From: Sphingobacteriia bacterium
GTDB lineage: Bacteria; Bacteroidota; Bacteroidia; Chitinophagales; Chitinophagaceae
Length of the DNA stretch: 64,000 nt
NCBI GenBank assembly: GCA_017304675.1
Contig: JAFKLS010000020.1
Coordinates: forward strand, 118,300-182,299
Direction of reading: 5' to 3'
The position numbers and the translations under genes were made by a program. The notes under the pieces were generated by a model. The model saw nothing but the letters and a program-made list of their open reading frames with translations. It had not been told where the DNA came from and ran no database searches. This document shows positions 25,545 to 35,496 of the stretch, in pieces (the stretch's first letter is position 1; each line of letters opens with the position of its first letter).

Positions 25545-25556
25545 AGTTATTATATT

Positions 25557-26504
25557 TTAAAATGATGGATGAATATATTGTTCGTAAGCTTTTTTACCCC
25601 AGTAAGTATAACCAATATTTTCAAATTTTGTTCCAATAAGCACTGAATGAATAAACCCATTCCTTTCTACCTGCATGGTGTGAAAAATTTTGCCTTCAGG
25701 GTTATCAATTAAGAAAAAATGAATACGGCCTTTATTTGCTGCATACTGCATTACACTATCTGCGGCAATGGCAGAAAAAATGAAATGCTCCGAAAGTTCT
25801 TTCATCATCCATTTACTTCTGTACCAGGTACCACCATGAGCACTAACCAATGGCTTGCCATTAAACACTACCACACTATCATTATAAGCAAACACTGTTA
25901 AAAAGTGGTGCGTTGATTTTTTCAACCATGAAAAAAGTTTATTAGTATAGGTGGAATCATAATTGTAATCGCTATCCAGGAAACTGATCCTTCTAATTTT
26001 TTGCGGAATTTCTTTTTTGAATTGCAAATAAGCAAGTAGCAGGGAGCCGCCACCACTATGCCCGTTTAAGTGATAGTAATATTTTTTTAAGTGCAATAGC
26101 TGTGGGATGGTGTCTACAAGAGCATTCATTAACTCATGATAGTTCTGGTGTTTTGTTTTATAAGCAGGCCAGGATTTATAGTTGTTCTCTAAATAAACAA
26201 CAATTATATTTTCATTATGTAGTTTATTCCTCACAAAGCTCGTTTGAGCAGCTATATGCTGAATACTGAAATGCCAATCATCCCCATCTTTTGTTTTCCT
26301 GCCCATTGTTTGTTCTGTTGTATTTCCATTGGGCAATGCATACAGAATTAATTGTGTTTGTTTGCGGGGCAAGAAATGAGCCGGCCAATCAACCGTAATG
26401 CTTACATCTTCCCCGAATGAGAAATGCAATATCTCGTTAGACTGAGAGCATATGGGCCCATGAAAAGAAAACAGGATGAATAGTATGACCAATATTTTTT
26501 TCAT
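25557..26504 (-). CDS. Predicted exported alpha/beta-hydrolase-like protein
   Basis: A 315-residue protein with a signal peptide (about 1-20) and an esterase-type nucleophile elbow GHSGGG, Ser150, preceded by a hydrophobic strand. Later Asp and His residues could complete a triad (SFLDSDYNYD near 180, IFHTMQVERNGF near 280), but I cannot be certain. The fold is inferred from these motifs only. Its place in a nucleotide-sugar operon suggests, but does not prove, action on an envelope ester or acyl group. It lies 7 bp downstream of rfbD. Confidence 0.65.
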   Translation of the reverse strand: MKKILVILFILFSFHGPICSQSNEILHFSFGEDVSITVDWPAHFLPRKQTQLILYALPNGNTTEQTMGRKTKDGDDWHFSIQHIAAQTSFVRNKLHNENIIVVYLENNYKSWPAYKTKHQNYHELMNALVDTIPQLLHLKKYYYHLNGHSGGGSLLLAYLQFKKEIPQKIRRISFLDSDYNYDSTYTNKLFSWLKKSTHHFLTVFAYNDSVVVFNGKPLVSAHGGTWYRSKWMMKELSEHFIFSAIAADSVMQYAANKGRIHFFLIDNPEGKIFHTMQVERNGFIHSVLIGTKFENIGYTYWGKKAYEQYIHPSF

Positions 26505-26511
26505 GAAAATT

Positions 26512-27381
26512 CTATAACAGTAATTTGAGGCATTCCTGCAAGCTTTCTTGCCATGGTTTTATGATTACATTAAAATCAGCAACGATCTTAGACGTATCTA
26601 ATCCTGAATAATGGCTTCTTTTTGCCGGTGTAGGATATTCGTTGGTGGTAATGGGCAATACTTTACAGTTTAGTCCGGATAATTGTTGTATTGCTACTGC
26701 AAATTGGTGCCATGAAATGATTCCGCTATTGCAATAATGGTATATACCGGCATGCGGGTTGCCAGAATGCATCTCTGCAATAATTTTTATAACAGCCACT
26801 GCAAGGTCTCTTGCATAGGTTGGCCCACCAATTTGATCTGCCACTACTTTTATCTCTGGTCTTTCGTTCATTAACCGCAACATGGTCTTTACAAAATTAT
26901 TACCGTGGCTGCTATACACCCAGGAGGTTCTGATGATAACAGATAAAGGGTTGTTTTGCAATGCCAGCTTTTCTCCTTCCCTTTTAGATAATCCATATTG
27001 ATTTAAAGGGTTGGTTGCATCATCAGGCAGGTAAGGCGTTTGGGTATTCCCGTCAAAAACATAATCAGTAGAAAAACTGATAAACCTGCACTGGTGCACC
27101 AAACACAGAGAGGCGAGTAACCCCACATTGACAGCATTTACATAAAAAGCTGTTTCTTTATCTGCCTCGGCCTTGTCTACTGCTGTATATGCTGCACAAT
27201 TGATAAAATATTGGGGTTGGTATTTTGTAAAGAAGGCCTCTACCGAAACAGAATTGCTTAGATCCATCTCCTGCCTGCCTATGAATAAAAAATCAAACTC
27301 AGATGAATGATCAGCATGTATTTGTTCCAATTCCCAGCCAAGCTGGCCATTTTTACCTGTAACAACAACTAAAGGTTTCAT
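26512..27381 (-). CDS. rfbD: dTDP-4-dehydrorhamnose reductase
   Basis: RfbD reduces dTDP-4-keto-L-rhamnose to dTDP-L-rhamnose with NAD(P)H. It is 289 residues with an N-terminal Rossmann motif VVTGKNGQLGWEL, an INCAAYTAVDKAE segment near 80, and the YGLSKREGE catalytic YxxxK near 140. The C-terminal part has PTPAKRSHYSGLDTSKI typical of RfbD. rfbA, rfbB and rfbC are absent here, so either they lie elsewhere or the enzyme reduces a different sugar nucleotide. It sits in the operon after the TviB-like gene. Confidence 0.88.
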   Translation of the reverse strand: MKPLVVVTGKNGQLGWELEQIHADHSSEFDFLFIGRQEMDLSNSVSVEAFFTKYQPQYFINCAAYTAVDKAEADKETAFYVNAVNVGLLASLCLVHQCRFISFSTDYVFDGNTQTPYLPDDATNPLNQYGLSKREGEKLALQNNPLSVIIRTSWVYSSHGNNFVKTMLRLMNERPEIKVVADQIGGPTYARDLAVAVIKIIAEMHSGNPHAGIYHYCNSGIISWHQFAVAIQQLSGLNCKVLPITTNEYPTPAKRSHYSGLDTSKIVADFNVIIKPWQESLQECLKLLL

Positions 27382-27415
27382 TAATGTTAACTATTAATAT
27401 TAAACAATGAACCAA

Positions 27416-28708
27416 CTAAAGGCTCCAGTATTTTCGGCTCACGATTTTCTTTCTATAAAGCCCCTTCAGATCGGCAATTAGTGCATGGGGTTTTGTAATA
27501 GACGAAAAGAAAGCATCGTCTAATTCTACATATTCTTTATGCGGCACTGCTATGATAACTGCATCGTAATTATCTGCAATTTTTTCAACCAGTCCAAAGC
27601 CATACTCCTGCTTTAGTTCAGTTATATCGGCACATGTGTCTGTAACTTCAATATGCAAAGAATATTTTTTCAGTGTATTAATTACATCTACCACTTTAGA
27701 GTTTCTAATATCCGTTACGTTTTCTTTAAATGTAACACCCATGATGAGAATTTTGGCTAATCGGATATTGTCTGTATTAGCCAACACATGTTGCAATACT
27801 TTTTCTGCAACATATTTACTCATGCTGTCGTTAATGAATCTACCGGCAGTAATGATCTTGGATGTATAGCCTAAATGATTGGCTTTGTAAGTAAGATAAT
27901 ATGGATCTACACCGATGCAATGCCCGCCTACAAGGCCCGGAGAAAATTTCAGAAAATTCCATTTGGTTCCTGCAGTTTCCAACACATCATAAGTATTAAT
28001 GTTCATTTTATCGCAAATAATGGAAAGCTCATTCATCAACCCTATATTCAAATCCCGCTGTGTGTTTTCAATAATCTTTGCAGCTTCTGCCACTTTAATG
28101 GAAGGAGCTTTGTAAATACCCGCTTCAACAACCATAGCATAAACATCTGCAATAATATTCAACGATTCTTCGTTCGATGCCGCAACTACTTTCATCACAT
28201 TTTCCAGTGTGTGAACCTTATCACCGGGATTAATCCTTTCGGGAGAATAACCCAATTGAAAGTCAGTTGTATTTTTTAAACCACTCAATTGTTCAATAAC
28301 CGGCAAGCAATCTTCTTCCGTACATCCGGGATAAACAGTTGATTCGTACACAACATAATCACCTTTCTTTATAACCTTGCCTACTGTTGCAGATGCTGCA
28401 AGTACAAAACTGAGATCAGGAATATTTTGTTCATTTACCGGTGTTGGTACCGCTACGATAAAAAATTTTGCTTTACGCAGTTCATTTAAAGAATCTGTGA
28501 ATACAATATCACATTGCTCAAAATCCTTTTTATCAAGTTGGCGACTAGGATCTATCCCCTGTTGCATCAGTGCAATACGCTCTGTATTGATATCGAATGC
28601 AATTACAGAAACTTTTCTGGCAAAAGCCAACGCAATAGGCAAGCCAACATAGCCCAGGCCAATTACAGCAAGCTTTTCCTGTTTATTGCGGATAGATTCA
28701 TTAAGCAT
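27416..28708 (-). CDS. Nucleotide-sugar 6-dehydrogenase, TviB/WbpA-like
   Basis: A 430-residue UDP-sugar C6 dehydrogenase that oxidises a CH2OH to a carboxylate with NAD. The start has AVIGLGYVGLPIALAFA (NAD motif) and the catalytic Cys is in VGGHCIGVDPYYL near residue 266. The overall pattern is closer to the Vi-antigen TviB/WbpA group, which acts on UDP-GlcNAc or UDP-GalNAc, than to UDP-glucose dehydrogenase. The operon carries a distinct Ugd as well. The substrate assignment is inference. Confidence 0.85.
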   Translation of the reverse strand: MLNESIRNKQEKLAVIGLGYVGLPIALAFARKVSVIAFDINTERIALMQQGIDPSRQLDKKDFEQCDIVFTDSLNELRKAKFFIVAVPTPVNEQNIPDLSFVLAASATVGKVIKKGDYVVYESTVYPGCTEEDCLPVIEQLSGLKNTTDFQLGYSPERINPGDKVHTLENVMKVVAASNEESLNIIADVYAMVVEAGIYKAPSIKVAEAAKIIENTQRDLNIGLMNELSIICDKMNINTYDVLETAGTKWNFLKFSPGLVGGHCIGVDPYYLTYKANHLGYTSKIITAGRFINDSMSKYVAEKVLQHVLANTDNIRLAKILIMGVTFKENVTDIRNSKVVDVINTLKKYSLHIEVTDTCADITELKQEYGFGLVEKIADNYDAVIIAVPHKEYVELDDAFFSSITKPHALIADLKGLYRKKIVSRKYWSL

Positions 28709-28717
28709 TGAACAGTA

Positions 28718-29698
28718 TTACTTTCTGCTTTCAAATTCTTTGGGTTGCTTAAACAACTCTTCCTTTGGAAGCGATTTAAAATATTCGTAGGTTTTACGCA
28801 AACCTTCTGCCCTGTCTACAGTAGGCTCCCAGCCTAAAATTTCTTTTGCTTTGGTAATATCCGGCCTTCTTTGTTTGGGATCATCAACCGGTAAAGGCTT
28901 ATAAGTTATTTTTACAGCAGAGCCGGTTAATTTCAATACTTCTTCTGCAAAATCTTTTAATGATATTTCGTTAGGGTTGCCAATATTTACCGGGTGATGG
29001 TAATTACTCAGTAACAATCTGTAAATGCCTTCAATCAAATCATCTACATAACAGAAGCTTCTTGTTTGCGAACCATCGCCAAATACGGTAAGGTCTTCTC
29101 CACGAAGTGCCTGACCAATAAAAGCAGGAAGGGCTCTTCCGTCATTCAACCGCATCCTCGGACCATAAGTATTAAAAATGCGTACAATTCTTGTTTCCAA
29201 TCCATGAAAAGTATGGTATGCCATGGTCATTGCTTCCTGAAAACGCTTGGCTTCATCGTAAACGCCTCGTGGGCCAACGGGGTTTACATTGCCCCAGTAT
29301 TCTTCGCTTTGAGGGTGCACTAAAGGGTCTCCATAAATTTCGCTTGTAGAAGCGATCAGTACCCTTGCATTTTTCTCTTTTGCCAACCCTAAACAATTGT
29401 GTATACCCAACGAGCCCACTTTTAGGGTTTGAATTGGAATTTTTAAATAATCTATGGGGCTGGCGGGAGACGCAAAGTGTAAAATATAATCTAATGGTCC
29501 TGGCACATGAATGAATTTGGAAACATCATGATGATAAAATTCAAATTCTTTCAGCTTGAATAAATGTTCAATATTTTTCAGATCCCCGGTTATCAGGTTA
29601 TCCATGCCAACTACCTCGTATCCTTCTTTAAGAAAACGATCACACAAATGAGAACCTAAAAAACCTGCTGCTCCTGTAATGAGTACTCTCTTTGCCAT
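28718..29698 (-). CDS. UDP-glucuronate decarboxylase (UDP-xylose synthase)
   Basis: A 326-residue short-chain dehydrogenase that converts UDP-glucuronate to UDP-xylose. The NAD motif is [14 protein letters not shown] (about 6-19), [14 protein letters not shown] follows near 116, and the YDEAKRFQE catalytic YxxxK is near 147. The C-terminal [14 protein letters not shown] is typical of UXS/UGD epimerase-type SDRs. It is 14 bp downstream of ugd, whose product, UDP-GlcA, would be its substrate. Confidence 0.88.
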   Translation of the reverse strand: MAKRVLITGAAGFLGSHLCDRFLKEGYEVVGMDNLITGDLKNIEHLFKLKEFEFYHHDVSKFIHVPGPLDYILHFASPASPIDYLKIPIQTLKVGSLGIHNCLGLAKEKNARVLIASTSEIYGDPLVHPQSEEYWGNVNPVGPRGVYDEAKRFQEAMTMAYHTFHGLETRIVRIFNTYGPRMRLNDGRALPAFIGQALRGEDLTVFGDGSQTRSFCYVDDLIEGIYRLLLSNYHHPVNIGNPNEISLKDFAEEVLKLTGSAVKITYKPLPVDDPKQRRPDITKAKEILGWEPTVDRAEGLRKTYEYFKSLPKEELFKQPKEFESRK

Positions 29699-29712
29699 GA
29701 TTAAATATTATT

Positions 29713-31017
29713 TTAGAGTGAACGACCAATGCTTTCGTAATGATAACCTAATTCTTTCATTTGATTTACATCAAATACATTTCTGCCATCAAAAACAACT
29801 TTTGATTTGATCTTTTTTTCAATTGCTTCAAAATCGGGTGTTCTAAATTCACTCCACTCTGTTGCTATAATCAAAGCATCTGCATTCTCTAAGGCTTTGT
29901 ACTGGTTTTCGGCAAAGTCTATTTTATTGCCAACTAATTTTTGAACATTAGGCATCGCTTCGGGATCATAGGCGCTAATAGTTGCCCCTTCTGCCGTTAA
30001 AGCATCAATCAGGTATAAAGCCGGTGCTTCGCGAATATCATCTGTATTAGGTTTAAATGCCAGGCCCCATAATGCAAAATGTTTGCCTTTTAAATTACCA
30101 TTATAATATTTCTGAATTTTTGGAACGAGGTGTAATTTCTGGGCATCATTCACATCTTCTACGGCTTTTAATATTTTAAAATCGTAATTCACTTCCTCAG
30201 CCGATTTAACCAGGGCCTGTACATCTTTAGGGAAACAGCTTCCGCCATAACCAATACCGGGGAATAAAAACCGTTTACCAATACGTTCATCACTGCCTAT
30301 GCCCCTGCGCACCATATCTACATCGGCACCTAACCTTTCACACAATTGGGCAATTTCATTCATGAATGAAATTTTTGTTGCAAGAAATGAATTAGCAGCA
30401 TATTTTGTTAGCTCCGCACTTTTTTCATCCATGAAAATTACCGGATTACCCTGGCGAACATAAGGAGCATATAAATCGCTCATTACTTTCTTTGCTCGTT
30501 CAGATGATGTACCTATTACTACCCTATCCGGTTTCATAAAATCATCTACGGCAACGCCTTCACGCAAAAATTCAGGATTACTCACAACATCAAATTCGTA
30601 TTTATAATTTTCGCTGATTGCATTTTTAACTTTTTCAGCAGTACCAACAGGTACAGTGCTTTTATCTACAATTACTTTATATTCTGTAAGAATTTTTCCT
30701 AAGTCTCTTGCAACTCCTAAAACATATTTCAGGTCTGCACTGCCATCTTCTCCCGGCGGTGTTGGCAAGGCAAGGAAGATCACTTTTGCATCTTCTACTC
30801 CTTCTGCCAGGTTGGTGGTAAATTTTAAACGGCCTTCTTTAAGATTGCGCAGGAATATTTTTTCCAACCCCGGCTCGTAAATGGTAATCTGCCCATTCGA
30901 TAATTTATCAACTTTATTTTGATCTATGTCTATACACACCACATGGTTACCCGTTTCAGCAAAACAAGTTCCTGATACAAGGCCAACATAGCCTGTTCCA
31001 ACAACTGCGATTTTCAT
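29713..31017 (-). CDS. ugd: UDP-glucose 6-dehydrogenase
   Basis: Ugd oxidises UDP-glucose to UDP-glucuronate with two NAD. The 434-residue protein starts with the NAD motif VVGTGYVGLVSGTCFAETG. The catalytic Cys is in GIGYGGSCFPKDVQAL near residue 260, and the C-terminal Rossmann half contains LWGLAFKPNTDDIREAPA. It is second in the operon, 6 bp after the aminotransferase and 14 bp before the UDP-xylose synthase gene. The operon thus makes both UDP-GlcA and UDP-xylose. Confidence 0.94.
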   Translation of the reverse strand: MKIAVVGTGYVGLVSGTCFAETGNHVVCIDIDQNKVDKLSNGQITIYEPGLEKIFLRNLKEGRLKFTTNLAEGVEDAKVIFLALPTPPGEDGSADLKYVLGVARDLGKILTEYKVIVDKSTVPVGTAEKVKNAISENYKYEFDVVSNPEFLREGVAVDDFMKPDRVVIGTSSERAKKVMSDLYAPYVRQGNPVIFMDEKSAELTKYAANSFLATKISFMNEIAQLCERLGADVDMVRRGIGSDERIGKRFLFPGIGYGGSCFPKDVQALVKSAEEVNYDFKILKAVEDVNDAQKLHLVPKIQKYYNGNLKGKHFALWGLAFKPNTDDIREAPALYLIDALTAEGATISAYDPEAMPNVQKLVGNKIDFAENQYKALENADALIIATEWSEFRTPDFEAIEKKIKSKVVFDGRNVFDVNQMKELGYHYESIGRSL

Positions 31018-31023
31018 AAGTAT

Positions 31024-32151
31024 TTATTTTAAGAAATTAAGGATAGTGCTTGATATATGAGTTAACTGTTCTTCATCCAGTTCTGTATGAATGGGCAAAG
31101 AGATTACTCTTTCGGTTAACCAGTCTGTTGTTTCCAGATGATATTGATCTAACCCGAATGCTTCAAACATTTTTTGTTTATGGCCGGGAACTGGATAGTA
31201 AATCATTGATGGAATTTTTTGTTCAGCCAAATAATTCACCAACGCATCTCTATCTACACCATTCAATAAAATAGTGTATTGATGATAAACATGTGTTGAA
31301 TAAGACGCAACGAAAGGCGTTGTTATTTTTGGATGATTTGCAAAAGCTTTATTATAAAAAGCTGCTGCATTTCTTCTTGCATCGTTGTATGCATCCAAAT
31401 GTTTTAATTTTTCATTCAATACGGCTGCCTGTATGGCATCTAACCTTGAATTGCAGCCTACCACATCGTGATAATATCTTTTGCTTTGCCCATGATTGGC
31501 AATCATTTTCATTTTTTCGGCCAACACATCATCATTCGTAAAAATTGCTCCTCCATCTCCAAAAGCTCCAAGATTCTTACTGGGATAAAAAGAGGTGCAA
31601 CCTATATGTCCTATTGATCCGGTTTTCTTTTTTGTTCCATTGCTGAAAGTATAATCGCAACCTATTGCCTGCGCATTATCTTCAATTACATACAAATTAT
31701 GCTCGGCAGCTATTTGCATAATTTCTTCCATTGGAGCTGCCTGTCCGTATAAATGAACAGGAACAATGGCTTTTGTTTTAGGTGTGATTGCCTGCCGCAA
31801 TGATTGGGGATCTATGCAAAAAGTTTTTGCATCTACTTCCACAAAAACCGGTTTTAACCTAAGCAATGCCACCACTTCTGTGGTGGCTATATAGGTAAAA
31901 GAGGGTGTAATTACTTCATCGCCTGGTTGTAAACCCAATGCCATCATAGCTATTTGCAAAGCATCGGTTCCATTGGCGCAGGGAATAGTATGTTTCGATC
32001 CTACATAATTATTTAAAGCATGGGTAAAATCCTGCACAGCTTTTCCGTTAATATAAGCCGCACTCTCGAAAACTTCCTGAATAGCACTATCTACTGCCCC
32101 TTTTATTTTAAGATACTGGGTTTTGGTATCTACCATTTGTATTGGCTTCAT
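31024..32151 (-). CDS. DegT/DnrJ/EryC1-family sugar aminotransferase, WbpE-like
   Basis: A PLP aminotransferase that aminates a keto-sugar nucleotide. With ATG at 32151 it is 375 residues (TTG at 32157 would add two). The PLP lysine is Lys192 in SFYPSKNLGAFGDGG; IPCANGTDALQIA and GDEVITPSFTYIAT are family signatures. It most resembles WbpE-type 3-amino-sugar enzymes. Neither a WbpB-like oxidase nor a WbpD-like acetyltransferase is in the operon, so the product is uncertain. It is first in the seven-gene operon. A TATTTTCG element at 32172-32179 may be a divergent -7 box. Confidence 0.88.
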   Translation of the reverse strand: MKPIQMVDTKTQYLKIKGAVDSAIQEVFESAAYINGKAVQDFTHALNNYVGSKHTIPCANGTDALQIAMMALGLQPGDEVITPSFTYIATTEVVALLRLKPVFVEVDAKTFCIDPQSLRQAITPKTKAIVPVHLYGQAAPMEEIMQIAAEHNLYVIEDNAQAIGCDYTFSNGTKKKTGSIGHIGCTSFYPSKNLGAFGDGGAIFTNDDVLAEKMKMIANHGQSKRYYHDVVGCNSRLDAIQAAVLNEKLKHLDAYNDARRNAAAFYNKAFANHPKITTPFVASYSTHVYHQYTILLNGVDRDALVNYLAEQKIPSMIYYPVPGHKQKMFEAFGLDQYHLETTDWLTERVISLPIHTELDEEQLTHISSTILNFLK

Positions 32152-32269
32152 ATCCAATTTTTAAGTGGTGGCGAAAATACATTAAAAAAGCTTCTTAAGA
32201 ACTATACACATTACATAAAATCAACCTCTCAACAAGCCATATTCCATTTATTAAGAGTAATTTTACGGT

Positions 32270-33523
32270 GTGAAGCTATTATACAACCTGTTTATTTTTT
32301 TATACCCTAAAATAGCTTTTATCATTAGCCCCTTTAACCAAAAAGCAGGCTTATGGATAAAAGGAAGGATTGGACTCTTTAGAAAGTTAAGGGTAACTTT
32401 TCAACAAAACAATGCCCCTGTTGTGTGGATGCATTGCTCTTCTCTCGGAGAGTTTGAACAAGGCAGACCTTTATTGGAGGCTTTTAAGCAACAATACCCC
32501 ACTTACAGGTTATTATTAACTTTCTTCTCCCCTTCGGGATATGAGGTTAGAAAACATTATGATGGTGCAGACTGGGTATTTTATCTGCCGATGGATTCCA
32601 AACGAAATGCCGCTTCTTTTTTAAATATCGTAAAACCGGCAATTGCATTATTTGTAAAATACGAGTTCTGGTATTATTATTTAACCATTGCCAAAGAAAG
32701 AAACATTCCTGTTTTTTTAGTATCGGGCGTGTTTAGAGAAAGCCAGCCTTTTTTTAAGTGGTATGGTGGTTTGTACAGAAAAATGTTGGGTTGTTATCAC
32801 CACCTTTTTCTGCAAAATGAATTTTCGGATTCATTACTTCGTTCCATCAATATTAAAAATGTTTCGGTAAGTGGCGATACAAGATTCGACAGGGTAATGG
32901 CAATAGCTGGCTCATTTACTTCCATTACATTAATAGAGCAGTTCATTGAGCATAACGATACTCTTGTTGCAGGAAGCACCTGGCTGGAAGACGACGAAGA
33001 GCTATGCCATTATGCAAACAATCATCCGGAAATTAAATTCATTATCGCCCCACACGATATTAGCGCTGAAAGAATAAAAGAGTGTAAACGTTTGTACAAA
33101 AATGCCGTATTGTTTTCCGAAATCACTAACCATCTTCCCGGCAGCATGCATACTAATATTTTAATCATTGATAATATTGGTATGTTAAGCCGGTTATACA
33201 GGTATGCTACCATTGCTTATATTGGTGGCGCATTTGGAGAAGACGGTGTACACAATGTTTTAGAAGCAGCCGTTTTTTATAAACCAGTTGTATTTGGGCC
33301 GGTGTATGAAAAATATGCAGAAGCAACTGCTTTAATAGGTTGTGGTGGTGGCTTTAGTATTGATAGTGCCCTTTCCCTGGAAATAAAATTGAATGAATTG
33401 TTTTTAAACAGGCAACTATATGGAACAGCAGCACAAAAAGCAGGAGATTTTGTTAAAAGCCATGCAGGGGCAGCGCAAAAAATTATGGAATACTTCTACG
33501 AAAACCGCCTTTTAATAAACTGA
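32270..33523 (+). CDS. waaA: 3-deoxy-D-manno-octulosonate (Kdo) transferase
   Basis: WaaA (KdtA) adds Kdo to lipid A precursor at the inner membrane, so this organism makes LPS. It is 417 residues with an N-terminal hydrophobic anchor (about 1-20). WMHCSSLGEFEQGRPL carries the catalytic Glu region of GT30. The C-terminal GT-B half has IAYIGGAFGEDGVHNVLEAA and PVVFGPVYEKYAEA. The start is GTG at 32270. The last 28 bp overlap the convergent gene at 33496. It is divergent from the nucleotide-sugar operon. Confidence 0.94.
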   Translation: MKLLYNLFIFLYPKIAFIISPFNQKAGLWIKGRIGLFRKLRVTFQQNNAPVVWMHCSSLGEFEQGRPLLEAFKQQYPTYRLLLTFFSPSGYEVRKHYDGADWVFYLPMDSKRNAASFLNIVKPAIALFVKYEFWYYYLTIAKERNIPVFLVSGVFRESQPFFKWYGGLYRKMLGCYHHLFLQNEFSDSLLRSINIKNVSVSGDTRFDRVMAIAGSFTSITLIEQFIEHNDTLVAGSTWLEDDEELCHYANNHPEIKFIIAPHDISAERIKECKRLYKNAVLFSEITNHLPGSMHTNILIIDNIGMLSRLYRYATIAYIGGAFGEDGVHNVLEAAVFYKPVVFGPVYEKYAEATALIGCGGGFSIDSALSLEIKLNELFLNRQLYGTAAQKAGDFVKSHAGAAQKIMEYFYENRLLIN

Positions 33524-34152
33524 TCAAAAAGTTTTGCAGCTTCGCTGCTTTCATTCCAGCTTAGTTTTACCTTCAATTCCCGCTGTATCCAATACTCTGC
33601 TTCGGGATAAATAGTAAACCCGTTAATGGTTTTCAGGCTCCTCTCAAACATTGTTTCATCTCCTCTGAACAGTTCATTAACAATCAGGTACCTGTCATTA
33701 ACACCAATCGATTTGCGAAGATCTTTTATAGGTGTTCCCTGTAATACATCTGCAACTTCTGTTTTATGCTCTTTCAGTTTCGAATTCAAAATCGGTTCAT
33801 CAAAAACAATTACATCATTCAATTCGAACACTTCTTTTTCTTCTTTTATATTTTGGTGAATAAGAGTAGGCACCGTAGTAACGGGATCGAATAACCAACC
33901 CGATTGTTCTTCTTTTTTTGCATGGCCGTTTTTAACAGGCTTATGTGTTTCCTGCGCAGGTTCTGTAACCACCGCTGCTTCTGCAGCAGCTACATTAGGC
34001 ATTACAACAGTTATGTTCCCGTTTTTTACAGCAGTCTGTTTACCTTGTAATTCTGCCAGTAGCATTTGCGCGGTTACTAACATTTTATCGGCCGAAACAT
34101 TTTGTTCAGCCTGCTCCTGAAGTTTGTTAATAAGAGTTCTCACTCTTTCCAT
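33496..34152 (-). CDS. Conserved protein of unknown function
   Basis: A 218-residue cytoplasmic protein that I cannot assign. The N-terminal 40 residues look helical (RVRTLINKLQEQAEQ). A Thr/Ala/Lys-rich, probably disordered middle follows (about 45-90), then a helical C-terminal domain with IKDLRKSIGVNDRYLIVNEL, LFRGDETMFERSLKTIN and WIQRELKVKLSW. I recall the NDRYLIVNELFRGD pattern from Bacteroidota proteins of unknown role, without a named function. ATG at 34152 is used; a longer version would run into the thymidine kinase start. It overlaps waaA by 28 bp. Confidence 0.7.
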   Translation of the reverse strand: MERVRTLINKLQEQAEQNVSADKMLVTAQMLLAELQGKQTAVKNGNITVVMPNVAAAEAAVVTEPAQETHKPVKNGHAKKEEQSGWLFDPVTTVPTLIHQNIKEEKEVFELNDVIVFDEPILNSKLKEHKTEVADVLQGTPIKDLRKSIGVNDRYLIVNELFRGDETMFERSLKTINGFTIYPEAEYWIQRELKVKLSWNESSEAAKLFDQFIKRRFS

Positions 34153-34230
34153 AGGAAACAATACTTTTGAGGGATTGTTAATGTTGTTAAAGTTACGAAG
34201 CTTTTTTAAACTTAATTCAGTTTTTATCAC

Positions 34231-34797
34231 ATGTTTATAGAACCACATATTAAAGGAGAAAAAATAGGTTGGATAGAAGTTATATGCGGCAGTATGTTCA
34301 GCGGCAAAACAGAAGAATTGATCCGTCGTTTAAAGAGGGCAAAAATTGCTAATTTGAAAGTGGAGATATTTAAACCTTCCATAGACATAAGGTATGATGA
34401 AACAAAGGTTGTAAGCCACGATGCCAATGCCATTCAATCAACTCCCATAGATAATTCACAAACCATTTTATTGCTGGCGCAAGATGTAGATGTGGTAGGA
34501 ATAGATGAAGCACAATTTTTTGATGATCAGATAGCCAATGTTTGCGAAACACTTGCATTAAGAGGAATTAGGGTAATTGCAGCCGGTTTAGATATGGATT
34601 ACCAGGGAAACCCTTTCGGGCAAATGCCTAATCTTTTGGCAAAGGCCGATTATATTACCAAACTGCATGCTATTTGTGTTAGATGTGGCAATATTGCCAA
34701 TATTTCTTATAGAAAAACAGAACAGGGCGGGCAAGTGCTTGTTGGCGAAAAAGATATTTACGAACCTCGTTGCAGAAGATGCAGTCAAGAAAAATAA
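34231..34797 (+). CDS. tdk: Thymidine kinase
   Basis: Type II thymidine kinase, which phosphorylates thymidine to dTMP in salvage. It is 188 residues. The P-loop is [14 protein letters not shown] (about 22-35), DEAQFFDD follows near 95, and a four-Cys zinc lasso (CVRCG, CRRC) is at the C-terminus. The stop TAA overlaps the ccmB ATG (TAATG), indicating coupled translation. It is divergent from the unknown-function gene with 78 bp between. Confidence 0.95.
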   Translation: MFIEPHIKGEKIGWIEVICGSMFSGKTEELIRRLKRAKIANLKVEIFKPSIDIRYDETKVVSHDANAIQSTPIDNSQTILLLAQDVDVVGIDEAQFFDDQIANVCETLALRGIRVIAAGLDMDYQGNPFGQMPNLLAKADYITKLHAICVRCGNIANISYRKTEQGGQVLVGEKDIYEPRCRRCSQEK

Positions 34798-35453
34798 TGA
34801 ATACCAAACATATTCTCACTTTAATTAAAAAAGACATATTGCTGGAAACCCGCCAACAATATACTTTATACGGCATATTGCTATACTTGTGTTCTACCAT
34901 ATTTGTTGTATACCTCTCTTTAAAACAACCCGAAGGAGAAGTTTGGAATGCACTTTTCTGGATTATTCAGTTGTTTATTTGTGTTAATGCAGTTGCTAAA
35001 AGTTTTTTGGCAGAAAGCAGGGGCAGGATGTTGTATTTCTTTACCATTGCATCGCCAGTAGATTTTGTAATGGCCAAGCTTATCTTTAATTTACTGCTCA
35101 TGTTACTTATGAGCCTGCTTAGCCTCTTTGTTTTTACTTTATTGCTGGGTAATCCTTTACATAATTTTACCACTTTTATAGGCATCACTTTATTAGGGGG
35201 CCTAAGCCTTAGCCTCGTATTTACTTTCCTCGCAGCAATAGCTGCCAAAGCGCAACAGCAGGCTGCACTTATGGCAATTATGGGATTCCCTATAATTATA
35301 CCACAGCTATTGTTGCTTCACAAAATATCGTCTATTGCTTTCGATAGTGTGTTGCAGGAAGGCCTGTGGCAAATGATTGCAATAATGACGGGGCTTGATA
35401 TAATGGTGGTGTTACTGGCATATATACTATTCCCCTTTTTATGGAAAGATTAG
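34797..35453 (+). CDS. ccmB: Heme exporter CcmB
   Basis: CcmB is the membrane permease half of the CcmAB system used in cytochrome c maturation. The 218-residue protein starts [20 protein letters not shown] and has six hydrophobic helices with FLAESRGRMLYF, IASPVDFVMAKLI and MGFPIIIPQLLL, as in the family. ATG at 34797 shares its first base with the tdk stop. CcmC and CcmD lie 5 kb away on the other strand. The ATPase CcmA is not in this window. Confidence 0.92.
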   Translation: MNTKHILTLIKKDILLETRQQYTLYGILLYLCSTIFVVYLSLKQPEGEVWNALFWIIQLFICVNAVAKSFLAESRGRMLYFFTIASPVDFVMAKLIFNLLLMLLMSLLSLFVFTLLLGNPLHNFTTFIGITLLGGLSLSLVFTFLAAIAAKAQQQAALMAIMGFPIIIPQLLLLHKISSIAFDSVLQEGLWQMIAIMTGLDIMVVLLAYILFPFLWKD

Positions 35454-35496
35454 TTTATGCCAACCAGGGTAGTTAAACTTTTATATATGCTTGTTG

